Below are positions 1 to 6,826 of a DNA stretch of 8,266 bases, piece by piece; position 1 is the stretch's first letter, and every line of letters starts with the position of its first letter. The notes under the pieces were generated by a model. It made no database searches. It saw only the letters and a program-made list of their open reading frames with translations, and had not been told where the DNA came from. The stretch is taken from positions 1 to 8,266 of the forward strand of contig JAEZGP010000520.1 of NCBI GenBank assembly GCA_023437285.1, in the 5' to 3' direction. The stretch is from Actinomycetes bacterium (GTDB lineage: Bacteria > Actinomycetota > Actinomycetes > Mycobacteriales > Micromonosporaceae). A program made the position numbers and the translations under genes.

Positions 1-170
1 GAAAATCCATCCCAGCAAAACAAAACATCGCTTTGCCAGAATAAAACCCCAACCAAAAGGTCAGAGCCAATTCAATGGCACTGGCATATCAAGCACCCTG
101 TTGAGTTCTCAAAGAACAAACACCCACTGCGTTCCTGAGCTGCATCCGCAACCCGCTCCCGCAGGGCAAC
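1..170 (-). other. pre-16S rRNA leader of an rRNA operon lying off the left edge
   Basis: Read on the minus strand, this stretch matches the familiar actinobacterial 16S leader: a boxA-containing segment, then less GC-rich sequence leading toward the 16S gene. It begins just below the proximal rRNA promoter (177-205) and contains no open frame with normal codon use. The 16S gene itself is not in the window, so the operon is inferred from the leader and promoters. The leader would be removed by RNase processing of the precursor. The alternative, a 16S-23S spacer, is less likely because strong promoters lie directly upstream. Confidence 0.8.
99..118 (-). promoter_or_regulatory. boxA antitermination element of the rRNA leader
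   Basis: On the minus strand the sequence reads TGTTCTTTGAGAACTCAACA. This agrees with the boxA-like core (TGTTCTTTGAGAAC) seen in rRNA leaders of Streptomyces and relatives. In the RNA, boxA recruits Nus factors so that RNA polymerase resists Rho-type termination across the long untranslated rRNA operon. It lies about 50-70 nt below the expected start of transcription. The internal dyad TTCT-TTG-AGAA is part of the motif. Confidence 0.8.
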
Positions 171-176
171 TCCCCT

Positions 177-205
177 ACCTTACCCGACCGACTTCGCTCT
201 GTCAA
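177..205 (-). promoter_or_regulatory. proximal rRNA promoter (P1)
   Basis: The minus strand shows a perfect TTGACA -35 (200-205), a 17-bp spacer and TAAGGT -10 (177-182). This is an almost ideal housekeeping-sigma promoter. Initiation is expected near 170. It is the closest of three similar promoters to the boxA leader and the rRNA genes. Confidence 0.8.
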
Positions 206-370
206 CCAGTTCCCACTGTTTGGCTTCGCATCGCTCGGGGTTCCCCAGACGCGCGCAGCTCACTACCGTGATCTGTTTTGCTTGGGGGAAGCCGCAACCC
301 GGCCGGTCCACCGATCCGATGACCCCGAAGGCCCTCGCGGTGATCCGCCCGGCTCGTTGCCGGCTTGGTT

Positions 371-399
371 ACTCTACCCGATCCGCTCCGCCGTTTCAA
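371..399 (-). promoter_or_regulatory. middle rRNA promoter (P2)
   Basis: On the minus strand TTGAAA (394-399), a 17-bp spacer and TAGAGT (371-376) form a strong promoter pointing toward the rRNA leader. No reading frame lies between it and P1, so its transcript must feed the same rRNA operon. Confidence 0.7.
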
Positions 400-518
400 A
401 TCGGCCTCGCGTCTTCGAGTTCGCCGGGCCTCGCTCGCGCTTGTCCCGACTCGCCCGGTCGCTGTCGCACCCGGACTGGTCGTCCCCGGTTCGCTGTCGC
501 TTACCGGAGCCGTCGAAG

Positions 519-548
519 ACATTAGCCCAACCTGTGCGGGGATTCCAA
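519..548 (-). promoter_or_regulatory. distal rRNA promoter (P3)
   Basis: On the minus strand TTGGAA (543-548), an 18-bp spacer and TAATGT (519-524) match a housekeeping promoter, slightly less well than P1 and P2. Its upstream edge is only about 30 bp from the start of the divergent gene at 580. Tandem promoters are usual for actinobacterial rRNA operons. Confidence 0.55.
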
Positions 549-579
549 ATCGGGGTCCTCGGGGCGCGATGATGGTCCT

Positions 580-789
580 GTGACGGATGTGGTGGCGGCC
601 GAGGGCCTGATGGGTTTGCTGAGTCCCGCGTGGCAGGCCGTCATCGCGTTCTGCCTGCTCGGCGTGCTGTTGCTGGGTCTTGCGAAGCTCGCCCGACGCG
701 GCCCGACGAGGATGACGAACGCGATGGTGGTCACGGCCATGGTGATCCTGGCGATCACCGCGCTGACGGTGTTGGCCCAGCTGCTCTAG
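580..789 (+). CDS. small two-helix membrane protein, unknown function
   Basis: A 69-residue protein with two hydrophobic helices, about residues 18-37 and 48-68. They are joined by a short basic loop (R39, R40, R44), which by the positive-inside rule would face the cytoplasm with both ends outside. Third codon positions are strongly G/C, as in real genes of this genome. The GTG start at 580 has only a poor ribosome binding site. The in-frame ATG at 610, with GAGGG at 601-605, is a serious alternative and would leave 59 residues with both helices intact. It is transcribed away from the rRNA promoters, and its TAG stop overlaps the stop of the convergent amidohydrolase gene. I do not recognise a family. 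Confidence 0.6.
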   Translation: MTDVVAAEGLMGLLSPAWQAVIAFCLLGVLLLGLAKLARRGPTRMTNAMVVTAMVILAITALTVLAQLL

Positions 790-1583
790 GCCAGGCGCCG
801 GTTGGCCACGCTCGGCACGACCTGGCGAACCTCTGCGACGCGGTCCATATCGAGATCCGCCACCGCGATGCCTACCGTGTCGGGCACCTGCGCCACCACG
901 GTCCCCCACGGGTCAATGATCATGCTGCGGCCGAAGCAGCTGCGTCCCGGTTCGTGGTCGCCGATCTGGCCGGCCGCCACCACATAGCACTGGCTCTCGA
1001 TCGCCCGCGCACGCAGCAGCACCTCCCAGTGGTCGCGCCCCGTGTGCGCGGTAAACGCGGCGGGCACGAGCAGCACTCGGGCGCCGGCGATGGTCAGTCG
1101 CCGGTACAGCTCCGGAAAGCGCAGGTCATAGCAGATGGACAGGCCGACCTCAACGCCGTCGACGGAGACGGTAACCACCTGGTCGCCGGGGGCCACTGTC
1201 GCTGATTCCCGGTAGGGCGCCCGTCCGGGAATCTCAACATCAAAAAGATGGATCTTCCGGTACGCCGCGGCGAGCGCGCCGCCCCGGTCAAAAACCAGGG
1301 ACGTGTTGTACGTGTGGGCAGCGTCGGGGCCCACCTCGTGGAACGACCCGGCCGCCACCCACATGCCGTGCCGGGCGGCCGCCGCTGCGAAGAACTCGGC
1401 GAACTCGCCATCCACGGGTTCCGGCTTCGGTTCGCCGTCGGCGGGGCCGAGGTAATCCACGTACTCGGGCAGGACGGCCAGGTCGGCGCCGGCCGCGGCC
1501 GCCCGCGCGAGCAGGTCGGCGGCCGCCGCCAGGTTGGCGCCGCGGTCCCCGCGCGAGTTGAGCTGACACACCGCTACCTTCAT
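786..1583 (-). CDS. carbon-nitrogen hydrolase, nitrilase superfamily (Nit1/Nit2-like)
   Basis: A 265-residue cytosolic amidohydrolase of usual length for the family. The Glu-Lys-Cys triad is visible: E40 in LPEY, K110 in YRKIHLFD, and nucleophile C151 in SICYDLRFPELYR. The CYDLRFPE block and the YRKIHLFD motif are most like the Nit1/Nit2 branch, whose studied members hydrolyse deaminated glutathione or omega-amides such as alpha-ketoglutaramate. The exact substrate cannot be read from sequence, and actinobacteria that use mycothiol may use the enzyme for something else. The ATG start at 1583 fits the family N-terminus (MKVAVCQLNS). No clear Shine-Dalgarno precedes it, but the upstream transporter gene ends only 22 nt before, so the two probably share a transcript. 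Confidence 0.88.
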   Translation of the reverse strand: MKVAVCQLNSRGDRGANLAAAADLLARAAAAGADLAVLPEYVDYLGPADGEPKPEPVDGEFAEFFAAAAARHGMWVAAGSFHEVGPDAAHTYNTSLVFDRGGALAAAYRKIHLFDVEIPGRAPYRESATVAPGDQVVTVSVDGVEVGLSICYDLRFPELYRRLTIAGARVLLVPAAFTAHTGRDHWEVLLRARAIESQCYVVAAGQIGDHEPGRSCFGRSMIIDPWGTVVAQVPDTVGIAVADLDMDRVAEVRQVVPSVANRRLA

Positions 1584-1605
1584 GGCGAGATCGTAATGGC
1601 TGCCC

Positions 1606-2460
1606 TCAGATAGCGGTAAGGACCAGCGCCACAGCAGCCAGCGTCAGCCCGACTCCCTGCCAGGCACGGACGCGTTCGCGGTCGATGACGAGAGCGAGCA
1701 GGACGGTGGCGACCGGATAGAGAGCGGCCACCGGCGCCACGACGCTCAGTGGCCCGCTTCGCGCGGCGAGCAGGTAGAGCGCGTTGGCGGCGATATCGCC
1801 CACTCCCGCGACGAGTACCCAGGCCCCCGTACCGTGGGGTAGTCGCAGCGAGACCCGCAGCCGGGCCATGAAGAGCAGGCCGACGCCGATGGAGCACGCG
1901 CGAGCGCCGGCGAGAGGCCACATGCCGGAGTCGTCGTGGGCCTGCGCCAGCAGGACGAAGAAGATCCCGAACAGGGCCCCGGAGGTGAGGGCGAGGACCA
2001 ACAGTCGCGGCCCGACCAACGTGGCACGCCTGGAGGCGTCGGGTGCGGACGGGCCCACGCTCACCAGGCCAATGGCGACGACGGCGCAGACGGCCCCGGC
2101 CAGCGGCATCGGCTCGGGAAGCCCTTGAGAGAAGAGACCGAAGATCATCGGTACGAGCGCGGAGGTCACGGCCGTGACCGGCGCGACCACGGCCGCGTGG
2201 CCGGTGGCGAGTCCCTGGTAGAGCAGGACGAGGCCGAGGATGCCGGCGGCGCCGGCCCCGCCGCCCCAGGCGAGGTCGGACGCATACACGGTTCCCGGCA
2301 CGATGAGCACGACAACGCTGAGCAGGACGGCGCCGGCCAGCTGCGCACGGACGGTGACCGCCCACGCGCTGGCGAGCCGGGTGGCGCGGCCGCCGCAGTA
2401 GTCGGCGGAGCCCCAGACGAGGGCGGACAGCGCGGCAAGGACGACAGCGAAGGCGGGCAT
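1606..2460 (-). CDS. EamA/DMT-family membrane transporter
   Basis: From the ATG at 2460 this is a 284-residue, very hydrophobic protein with about ten membrane helices in two repeats, the layout of the drug/metabolite transporter superfamily. The paired motifs AAVVAPVTAVTSALVPMIF (about 89-108) and SVVAPVAALYPVATVLLA (about 239-256) are the equivalent parts of the two EamA repeats. The C-terminal segment following DRERVRAWQ is also typical. Members export metabolites, amino acids or drugs; the substrate is unknown. A longer frame opens at a TTG at 2496, but those twelve residues are polar and the TTG overlaps the putative -35 box, so ATG 2460 is preferred. It is followed by the amidohydrolase gene after 22 nt, a likely two-gene operon. 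Confidence 0.85.
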   Translation of the reverse strand: MPAFAVVLAALSALVWGSADYCGGRATRLASAWAVTVRAQLAGAVLLSVVVLIVPGTVYASDLAWGGGAGAAGILGLVLLYQGLATGHAAVVAPVTAVTSALVPMIFGLFSQGLPEPMPLAGAVCAVVAIGLVSVGPSAPDASRRATLVGPRLLVLALTSGALFGIFFVLLAQAHDDSGMWPLAGARACSIGVGLLFMARLRVSLRLPHGTGAWVLVAGVGDIAANALYLLAARSGPLSVVAPVAALYPVATVLLALVIDRERVRAWQGVGLTLAAVALVLTAI

Positions 2461-2467
2461 CCGAGGG

Positions 2468-2496
2468 ATGCTCAGGTAACGGTCAGCGCGCGTCAA
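2468..2496 (-). promoter_or_regulatory. candidate promoter giving a leaderless transporter mRNA
   Basis: On the minus strand TTGACG (2491-2496), a 17-bp spacer and GAGCAT (2468-2473) precede the ATG at 2460 by seven bases. Initiation would fall on or next to the A of the ATG. No Shine-Dalgarno sequence is present upstream of that ATG, which fits a leaderless message. The -10 box is imperfect (first base G), so this is a moderate call. Confidence 0.45.
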
Positions 2497-2501
2497 GGCC
2501 C

Positions 2502-2546
2502 CTGACGGAGGCGCGGCTGGAGGCGCCGGTCACGGCCTCGGGTCAG
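2502..2546 (-). terminator. imperfect hairpin at the clpX stop codon
   Basis: CTGAC (2502-2506) pairs with GTCAG (2542-2546), and GAGGC (2508-2512) with GCCTC (2535-2539), around a GC-rich loop that includes a GGCGCC palindrome. It overlaps the clpX stop and lies before the transporter promoter, where clpX transcription should end. There is no U tract, which is common in actinobacteria. The stem is broken, so confidence is low. Confidence 0.3.
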
Positions 2547-3838
2547 GCCGACTTCTCCTCACGGCGGTGCCGCTCGGCCCGGCGGTTGGCGATGCTGCGC
2601 GGCACGATCGTCGGGTTGACGTTTTCGAGCACGACCTCGCGCGTGATCAGCACGCGGGCGACGTCGGGGTTGCTCGGCACCTCGTACATCACGGAGAGGA
2701 GCACCTCTTCCATGATCGCGCGAAGGCCGCGCGCGCCGGTGCCGCGCCGGATCGCCTGGTCGGCGATGGCCTCAAGGGCCTCGGCGTCGAACTCGAGCTC
2801 GACGCCGTCGAGCTCGAAAAGCCGCTGGTACTGCCGGACGAGCGCGTTGCGGGGCTCGGTGAGGATCCGCACGAGGGCGTCGCGGTCGAGGCTGCGCACG
2901 CTCGTGAACACGGGCAGCCGGCCGATGAACTCGGGAATCAACCCGAACTTGATCAGATCTTCGGGCATGACCTCGGCGAACACGTCGTCGGTGTTGCGCT
3001 CGGTGATGCTGCGCAGGTTGGCGCCGAAGCCCAGGCCCTTCTTGCCCACCCGCTGCTCGATGATCGTCTCCAGGCCGGCGAACGCGCCGCCGCAGACGAA
3101 GAGCACGTTCGTCGTGTCGATCTGGATGAACTCCTGGTGCGGGTGCTTGCGGCCACCCTGCGGCGGCACGTTGGCGACCGTACCCTCAAGGATCTTCAAC
3201 AGCGCCTGCTGGACGCCCTCGCCGGACACGTCACGGGTGATCGAGGGGTTCTCGGACTTGCGGGCGATCTTATCGATCTCGTCGATGTAGACGATGCCCG
3301 TCTCGGCGCGCTTGACGTCGTAGTCGGCCGCCTGGATGAGCTTGAGGAGGATGTTCTCCACGTCCTCGCCGACGTAGCCGGCCTCGGTCAGCGCCGTGGC
3401 GTCGGCGATCGCGAACGGGACGTTGAGCATCCGGGCGAGCGTCTGCGCCAGGTGGGTCTTGCCGCAGCCGGTGGGGCCGATGAGCATGATGTTGGACTTG
3501 GTGAGTTCGATCTGCTCGCCGTCGCCGCGCTGTCCCGACGTCTCGGCCTGCACGCGCTTGTAGTGGTTGTAGACCGCCACCGCGAGGGCCTTCTTGGCCT
3601 GGTCCTGGCCGACGACGTAGTCGTCGAGGAACTGGCAGATCTCCATCGGCTTGGGCAGGTCATCCCAGCGAACCTCGGCCGACTCGGCGAGTTCCTCTTC
3701 GATGATCTCATTGCAGAGGTCGATGCACTCGTCGCAGATGTAGACCCCTGGCCCCGCGATGAGCTTCTTGACCTGCTTCTGCGACTTGCCACAGAACGAG
3801 CACTTGAGTAGGTCGCCGCCGTCGCCGATCCGTGCCAC
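2543..3838 (-). CDS. clpX: ATP-dependent Clp protease ATP-binding subunit ClpX
   Basis: A full-length 431-residue AAA+ unfoldase that recognises tagged substrates and threads them into ClpP. The N-terminal zinc-binding domain has C13, C16, C35 and C38. Walker A is GPTGCGKT (121-128) and Walker B ends IDEID (D186, E187). The pore-1 loop GYVG is at 154-157 and the second pore-loop RKH at 230-232. The ClpP-docking loop carries LGF (269-271) where E. coli has IGF. The putative arginine finger is R307 in the EFIGR block, and sensor 2 is GAR (368-370). The GTG start at 3838 is preceded by GGGAGA at normal spacing and gives the standard actinobacterial N-terminus [16 protein letters not shown]. It lies downstream of clpP2 but is separated by a strong hairpin and a 138-bp gap, so it probably has its own promoter. 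Confidence 0.98.
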   Translation of the reverse strand: MARIGDGGDLLKCSFCGKSQKQVKKLIAGPGVYICDECIDLCNEIIEEELAESAEVRWDDLPKPMEICQFLDDYVVGQDQAKKALAVAVYNHYKRVQAETSGQRGDGEQIELTKSNIMLIGPTGCGKTHLAQTLARMLNVPFAIADATALTEAGYVGEDVENILLKLIQAADYDVKRAETGIVYIDEIDKIARKSENPSITRDVSGEGVQQALLKILEGTVANVPPQGGRKHPHQEFIQIDTTNVLFVCGGAFAGLETIIEQRVGKKGLGFGANLRSITERNTDDVFAEVMPEDLIKFGLIPEFIGRLPVFTSVRSLDRDALVRILTEPRNALVRQYQRLFELDGVELEFDAEALEAIADQAIRRGTGARGLRAIMEEVLLSVMYEVPSNPDVARVLITREVVLENVNPTIVPRSIANRRAERHRREEKSA

Positions 3839-3862
3839 CTACGTTCTCCCTGCCTCGCCGAT

Positions 3863-3878
3863 CGTCGACTCGACGTTA
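3863..3878 (-). promoter_or_regulatory. candidate clpX -10 box with palindrome at the start region
   Basis: On the minus strand TAACGT (3873-3878) fits a TAnnnT -10 box, but I see no good -35 at 16-19 bp. Overlapping and just below it is a perfect 6-1-6 palindrome, CGTCGA-C-TCGACG (3863-3875), at the expected start of transcription, where a repressor could bind. This does not match the ClgR motif. Both assignments are tentative. Confidence 0.3.
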
Positions 3879-3921
3879 CCTGGTTGGGCCGCAATCTCCG
3901 ACCCCTGGCCGCCATCACATT

Positions 3922-3970
3922 TCCGGTGTGTCCACCTTCCCTGCTCAGCGGGGTCGGCGGACACACCGGA
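3922..3970 (-). terminator. strong hairpin between clpP2 and clpX
   Basis: TCCGGTGTGTCC (3922-3933) and GGACACACCGGA (3959-3970) are perfect 12-bp inverted repeats, separated by 25 nt that may add a short CC/GG and CCC/GGG inner pairing. The stem begins 6 nt past the clpP2 stop codon. No U run follows on either strand. Its position suits termination or 3'-end stabilisation of the clpP1-clpP2 message. Confidence 0.7.
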
Positions 3971-3976
3971 GGGAGA

Positions 3977-4639
3977 TCAACTGACCGAACCGACCGCGAC
4001 CGTGGTCTTCTTACGGTTGGTCATGATCGTGTCGATGAGGCCGTACTCCTTGGCCTCCTCCGCCGTCAGAATCTTGTCGCGGTCGATGTCGCGGCGGACC
4101 TTGTCGATCGGCTGGCCCGTGTGGGTCGCCAGCATCGTCTCCAGCTGGGTGCGCATGCGCAGGATCTCCCGGGCCTGGATCTCGATGTCCGAGCCCTGCC
4201 CGTAGCCGCCCTCGGTGGCCGGCTGGTGGATGATGATCCGCGAATTCGGCAGGGCCAGCCGCTTGCCCGGGGCCCCGGCGGCGAGCAGGACCGCCGCCGC
4301 GCTGGCCGCCTGGCCCATGCACACCGTGGTGATGTCCGGCCGGACGTACTGCATGGTGTCGTAGATCGCGGTGAGCGCGGTGAACGACCCGCCCGGGCTG
4401 TTGATGTACATGGTGATGTCGCGGTCGGGGTCGGTCGACTCCAGCACCAGCAGCTGCGCCATCACGTCGTTGGCCGAGGCGTCGTCGACCTGCACGCCGA
4501 GGAAGATGATGCGCTCCTCGAACATCTTGTTGTACGGGTTGGACTCCTTGACCCCATACGACGTGCGCTCGATGAACGACGGGATGATGTAGCGGTTGTG
4601 AACCTCACGCAGCGCGGGAGGCAGAGACAGGTCGGTCAT
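3977..4639 (-). CDS. clpP2: ATP-dependent Clp protease proteolytic subunit ClpP2
   Basis: A 220-residue serine peptidase of family S14. The triad is Ser113 in MGQAASAAA, His138 in IIIHQP, and Asp188 in DRDK. The substrate-binding strand YINSPGGS is at 79-85. Compared with the paralogue next to it, it has a longer N-terminal segment (MTDLSLPPALREVHNRYIIP), as in actinobacterial ClpP2, which has a propeptide-like start. In actinobacteria ClpP1 and ClpP2 stack as unlike heptameric rings to make the active tetradecamer, which works with ClpX or ClpC. ATG 4639 is preceded by GGGAG in the 12-nt gap after the clpP1 stop, so the two are co-transcribed and probably translationally coupled. Confidence 0.97.
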   Translation of the reverse strand: MTDLSLPPALREVHNRYIIPSFIERTSYGVKESNPYNKMFEERIIFLGVQVDDASANDVMAQLLVLESTDPDRDITMYINSPGGSFTALTAIYDTMQYVRPDITTVCMGQAASAAAVLLAAGAPGKRLALPNSRIIIHQPATEGGYGQGSDIEIQAREILRMRTQLETMLATHTGQPIDKVRRDIDRDKILTAEEAKEYGLIDTIMTNRKKTTVAVGSVS

Positions 4640-4651
4640 GATCGGCTCCCT

Positions 4652-5296
4652 TTAGCTCCGCGTCCCGGCGCCCTCCGGAACCTGGGTGGCTCCGGTGATC
4701 ACTTTGTCGATGAAACCGTAGTCGCGCGCCTCCTCGGCCGTGAACCAGCGGTCGCGGTCCGAGTCGGCCTCGATCTGCTCCGGGTTCTGGCCCGTGTGGA
4801 ACGCGACGCGCTCCTGGAACATGCGCTTCGTGTAGAGCATCTGCTCCGCCTGGATGGCGATGTCGGCCGCGGTGCCGCCGATGCCGCCGGACGGCTGGTG
4901 CATCATGATCCGCGCGTGCGGCAGGGCGAAGCGCTTGCCCTTGGTGCCCGCGCACAGCAGCAGCTGGCCCATGGAGGCCGCCATGCCCATCGCGACGGTG
5001 GCGACGTCGTTGGCGACGAACTGCATGATGTCGTAGATCGCCATGCCGCTGTAGACCGAGCCACCGGGCGAGTTGATGTAGAGCCAGATGTCGCGGTCGT
5101 CGTCGGCCGCGAGCAGCAGCATCTGCGCGCAGATGCGGTTGGCGACCTGGTCGTTGACCTCGGTGCCGAGGAAGATGATCCGCTCCTTGAGGAGCCGGTT
5201 GAACACCGAATCGTCGAGGTTGCCGGCTAGCTGGTCGCCGCCCCGGGCGGATGGGCCCCGCCCGATCGGCGCGGCGGGGATGTGCAGGTCAGTCAT
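4652..5296 (-). CDS. clpP1: ATP-dependent Clp protease proteolytic subunit ClpP1
   Basis: A 214-residue ClpP with a complete triad: Ser108 in GMAASMG, His133 in MMHQP, Asp182 in DRDRW. YINSPGGS is at 73-80, the handle helix region spans about 143-175, and the end carries a typical short tail. The AMGMAASMG and MMHQPSGG signatures mark the ClpP1 side of the actinobacterial pair. The N-terminus before NLDDSVFNRLL (residues 1-25) is Gly/Ala/Pro rich and probably trimmed or flexible. ATG 5296 has AAGGGG about six bases upstream. It is the first gene of the clpP1-clpP2 operon, and the ClgR-type operator 117 bp upstream is the likely activator site. Confidence 0.97.
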   Translation of the reverse strand: MTDLHIPAAPIGRGPSARGGDQLAGNLDDSVFNRLLKERIIFLGTEVNDQVANRICAQMLLLAADDDRDIWLYINSPGGSVYSGMAIYDIMQFVANDVATVAMGMAASMGQLLLCAGTKGKRFALPHARIMMHQPSGGIGGTAADIAIQAEQMLYTKRMFQERVAFHTGQNPEQIEADSDRDRWFTAEEARDYGFIDKVITGATQVPEGAGTRS

Positions 5297-5368
5297 GGCA
5301 GCCCCTTCGCCCGTCGAGTCCTTGCTGTGTGTTGTTGGCCGCGTGCGCGGCGCGGTTTTGCTGATCCG

Positions 5369-5374
5369 ACCCTA
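5369..5374 (-). promoter_or_regulatory. putative -10 box of the clpP1-clpP2 promoter
   Basis: TAGGGT on the minus strand fits the TAnnnT pattern and lies about 70 bp before the clpP1 ATG. The hexamers at -35 distance (GTGCGG or GGTGCG) are poor, as expected for a promoter that needs an activator. The ClgR-like site begins about 16 bp above this -35 region. Confidence 0.45.
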
Positions 5375-5412
5375 GCCCGTAGGTCCGACTCCGCACCGGT
5401 GTGGGCGCTCGT

Positions 5413-5429
5413 GTTCGCTGTGAGCGCAC
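5413..5429. promoter_or_regulatory. ClgR-type operator upstream of clpP1
   Basis: The sequence GTTCGCTGTGAGCGCAC matches the GTTCGC-N5-GCG consensus described for the Clp gene regulator ClgR in Streptomyces. It is also a near-perfect palindrome: GTTCGCT against AGCGCAC pairs at six of seven positions around GTG. ClgR is a helix-turn-helix activator of clp and lon genes and is itself degraded by ClpP, forming a feedback loop. The site sits in the 160-bp gap between tig and clpP1, just upstream of the putative clpP1 -35. Confidence 0.75.
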
Positions 5430-5456
5430 CACGCCGGCGCGGCGGGTCGGCAAACG

Positions 5457-6809
5457 TCAGGAGGTGTGCTCGAGGCTGTGGGCGTCGGTCTCGGCGCCGC
5501 GCAGCTCGTCGAGGCTCATCACGGTGCCGTCCGAGTCCTTGATGGTGACCTTCTCCAGCAGCAGCGCCAGGGCCTTCGAGCGACGCACGTCGCCGTAGAC
5601 GGCGCCGGCCGAGCCGTTGCGGACCAGCTGGTCGTAGTACTGCTGCGGGGCCACCCCGGCGCGCTCGGCGCGGTGGACGATCTCGTGCCCGAACTCGTCG
5701 TCGGTGACCTGGATGTCCTCAGCGTCGGCGAACGTGTCCAGCAGCAGCTGGATCTTCACGCCCTCGGACGCCGCGTTCGTCAGGTCGGTGTCGAGGTCCT
5801 CCTCGGTCTTGCCCTCCGAGGACAGGTACTCCTCCAGCGACGCCCCGATGCGCTCCAGCTGGTCGGCCATGGCCTCCTTGCGGTAGCGCACCTCCTCGCG
5901 CACGATGCCCTCCGGCGCCGGTACGTCGGAGGCCGCCACGAGCGCCTCCAGGGCCTTGTCCCGCGCGGCGTAGAGCTGCTCGACCCGCTTGACCCGCGAC
6001 AGCCGGGTCACCAGGTCGGCGCGCAGCTCCGCCAGCGTGTCGAACTCGCTCGCCAGCGACGCGAACTCGTCGTCGATCGGCGGCAGCTCGCGCTCCTTGA
6101 CCGTACGGACCGTCACCGACACCTCGGCGTCGCGGCCGGCGTAGTCGCCGCCCACGAGCTGGGTGGTGAAGGTCGCGGACTCGCCCGCCGACATGCCGGC
6201 CAGGGTGTCGTCGAGGCCCGGCAGGAGCTGGTTGCTGCCGACCTCGTGGGAGAGGTTCGAGGCGCTGCCGCCCGGCACCTCCTCGCCGTCCACGGTCGCG
6301 GCCAGGTCGATCTGCACGAAGTCGCCCCGCTGGGCGGCGCGCTCCACGGTCTTGAGCGTGGCGAAGCGCTGACGCAGGCCGTCGAGCTGCGTGTCGACGT
6401 CCTCGTCACTGATCTCGGCCTTGTCGACCGTGATCTCGACGGTGTCGAGGTCGGGCAGCTTCAGCTCGGGTCGCACGTCCACCTCGGCGGTGAACTTCAG
6501 CGGCTCGCCGTCGCCGAACTCGGTGATCTCCACGTCCGGGCGACCGAGCGTCTTCACGTCGTGCTCCCGCACGGCGGCCAGGATCTGCGACGGGATGGCC
6601 TCCTGCACGGCCTCGGTCAGCACGGTGCCCCGCCCGACCCGCTGGTCGATCACGGCGTCCGGGATGCGGCCCTTGCGGAATCCGGGGACGTTGACCTGGG
6701 AGGCGATCGCGCGGTACGCCTTCTTCAGGCTCGGCTCGAGCTCAGCGAACGGCACCTCGATGGCGAGCCGTACCCGCGTCGGGCTCAGGGTCTCGACGGT
6801 GCTCTTCAC
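5457..6809 (-). CDS. tig: trigger factor, ribosome-associated chaperone and peptidyl-prolyl isomerase
   Basis: A complete 450-residue trigger factor. The N-terminal ribosome-binding domain (about 1-113) carries the signature GFRKGRIP at 43-50, which docks at the exit tunnel. An FKBP-like prolyl isomerase domain follows at about 160-238 (beginning RGDFVQIDLAATVDG, with LLPGLDDTLAGMSAGE at 195-210). The helical C-terminal chaperone arms span about 245-425, and the acidic, His-containing tail is variable in this family. The GTG start at 6809 is supported by AGGAG seven bases upstream. It precedes clpP1 in the same direction with a 160-bp gap containing the clpP1 regulatory region, so it is probably a separate unit, although no strong terminator is seen after it. 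Confidence 0.97.
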   Translation of the reverse strand: MKSTVETLSPTRVRLAIEVPFAELEPSLKKAYRAIASQVNVPGFRKGRIPDAVIDQRVGRGTVLTEAVQEAIPSQILAAVREHDVKTLGRPDVEITEFGDGEPLKFTAEVDVRPELKLPDLDTVEITVDKAEISDEDVDTQLDGLRQRFATLKTVERAAQRGDFVQIDLAATVDGEEVPGGSASNLSHEVGSNQLLPGLDDTLAGMSAGESATFTTQLVGGDYAGRDAEVSVTVRTVKERELPPIDDEFASLASEFDTLAELRADLVTRLSRVKRVEQLYAARDKALEALVAASDVPAPEGIVREEVRYRKEAMADQLERIGASLEEYLSSEGKTEEDLDTDLTNAASEGVKIQLLLDTFADAEDIQVTDDEFGHEIVHRAERAGVAPQQYYDQLVRNGSAGAVYGDVRRSKALALLLEKVTIKDSDGTVMSLDELRGAETDAHSLEHTS

Positions 6810-6826
6810 AGGCGTACTCCTTGTGT

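Noticed and set aside
202..909. Minus-strand 235-codon frame over the rRNA promoter region
   Set aside because: It runs through three promoters and is Arg/Gly-rich low-complexity shadow sequence without family similarity.
1430..1443. GTTCGC-N5-GCG match inside the amidohydrolase gene
   Set aside because: The motif is short and GC-rich, so chance hits in coding sequence are expected; this one is not palindromic and is not upstream of a gene. It is a caution for the clpP1 site, which has both symmetry and position in its favour.
3884..5230. 448-codon plus-strand frame opposite clpP1 and clpP2
   Set aside because: The minus-strand proteins are complete with catalytic triads; the plus frame is an antisense shadow. 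The same applies to 2567-3811 opposite clpX.
5432..5444. CGCCG-gcg-CGGCG dyad after tig as a terminator
   Set aside because: A 5-bp stem with a 3-nt loop in GC-rich sequence is expected by chance and has no U tract.
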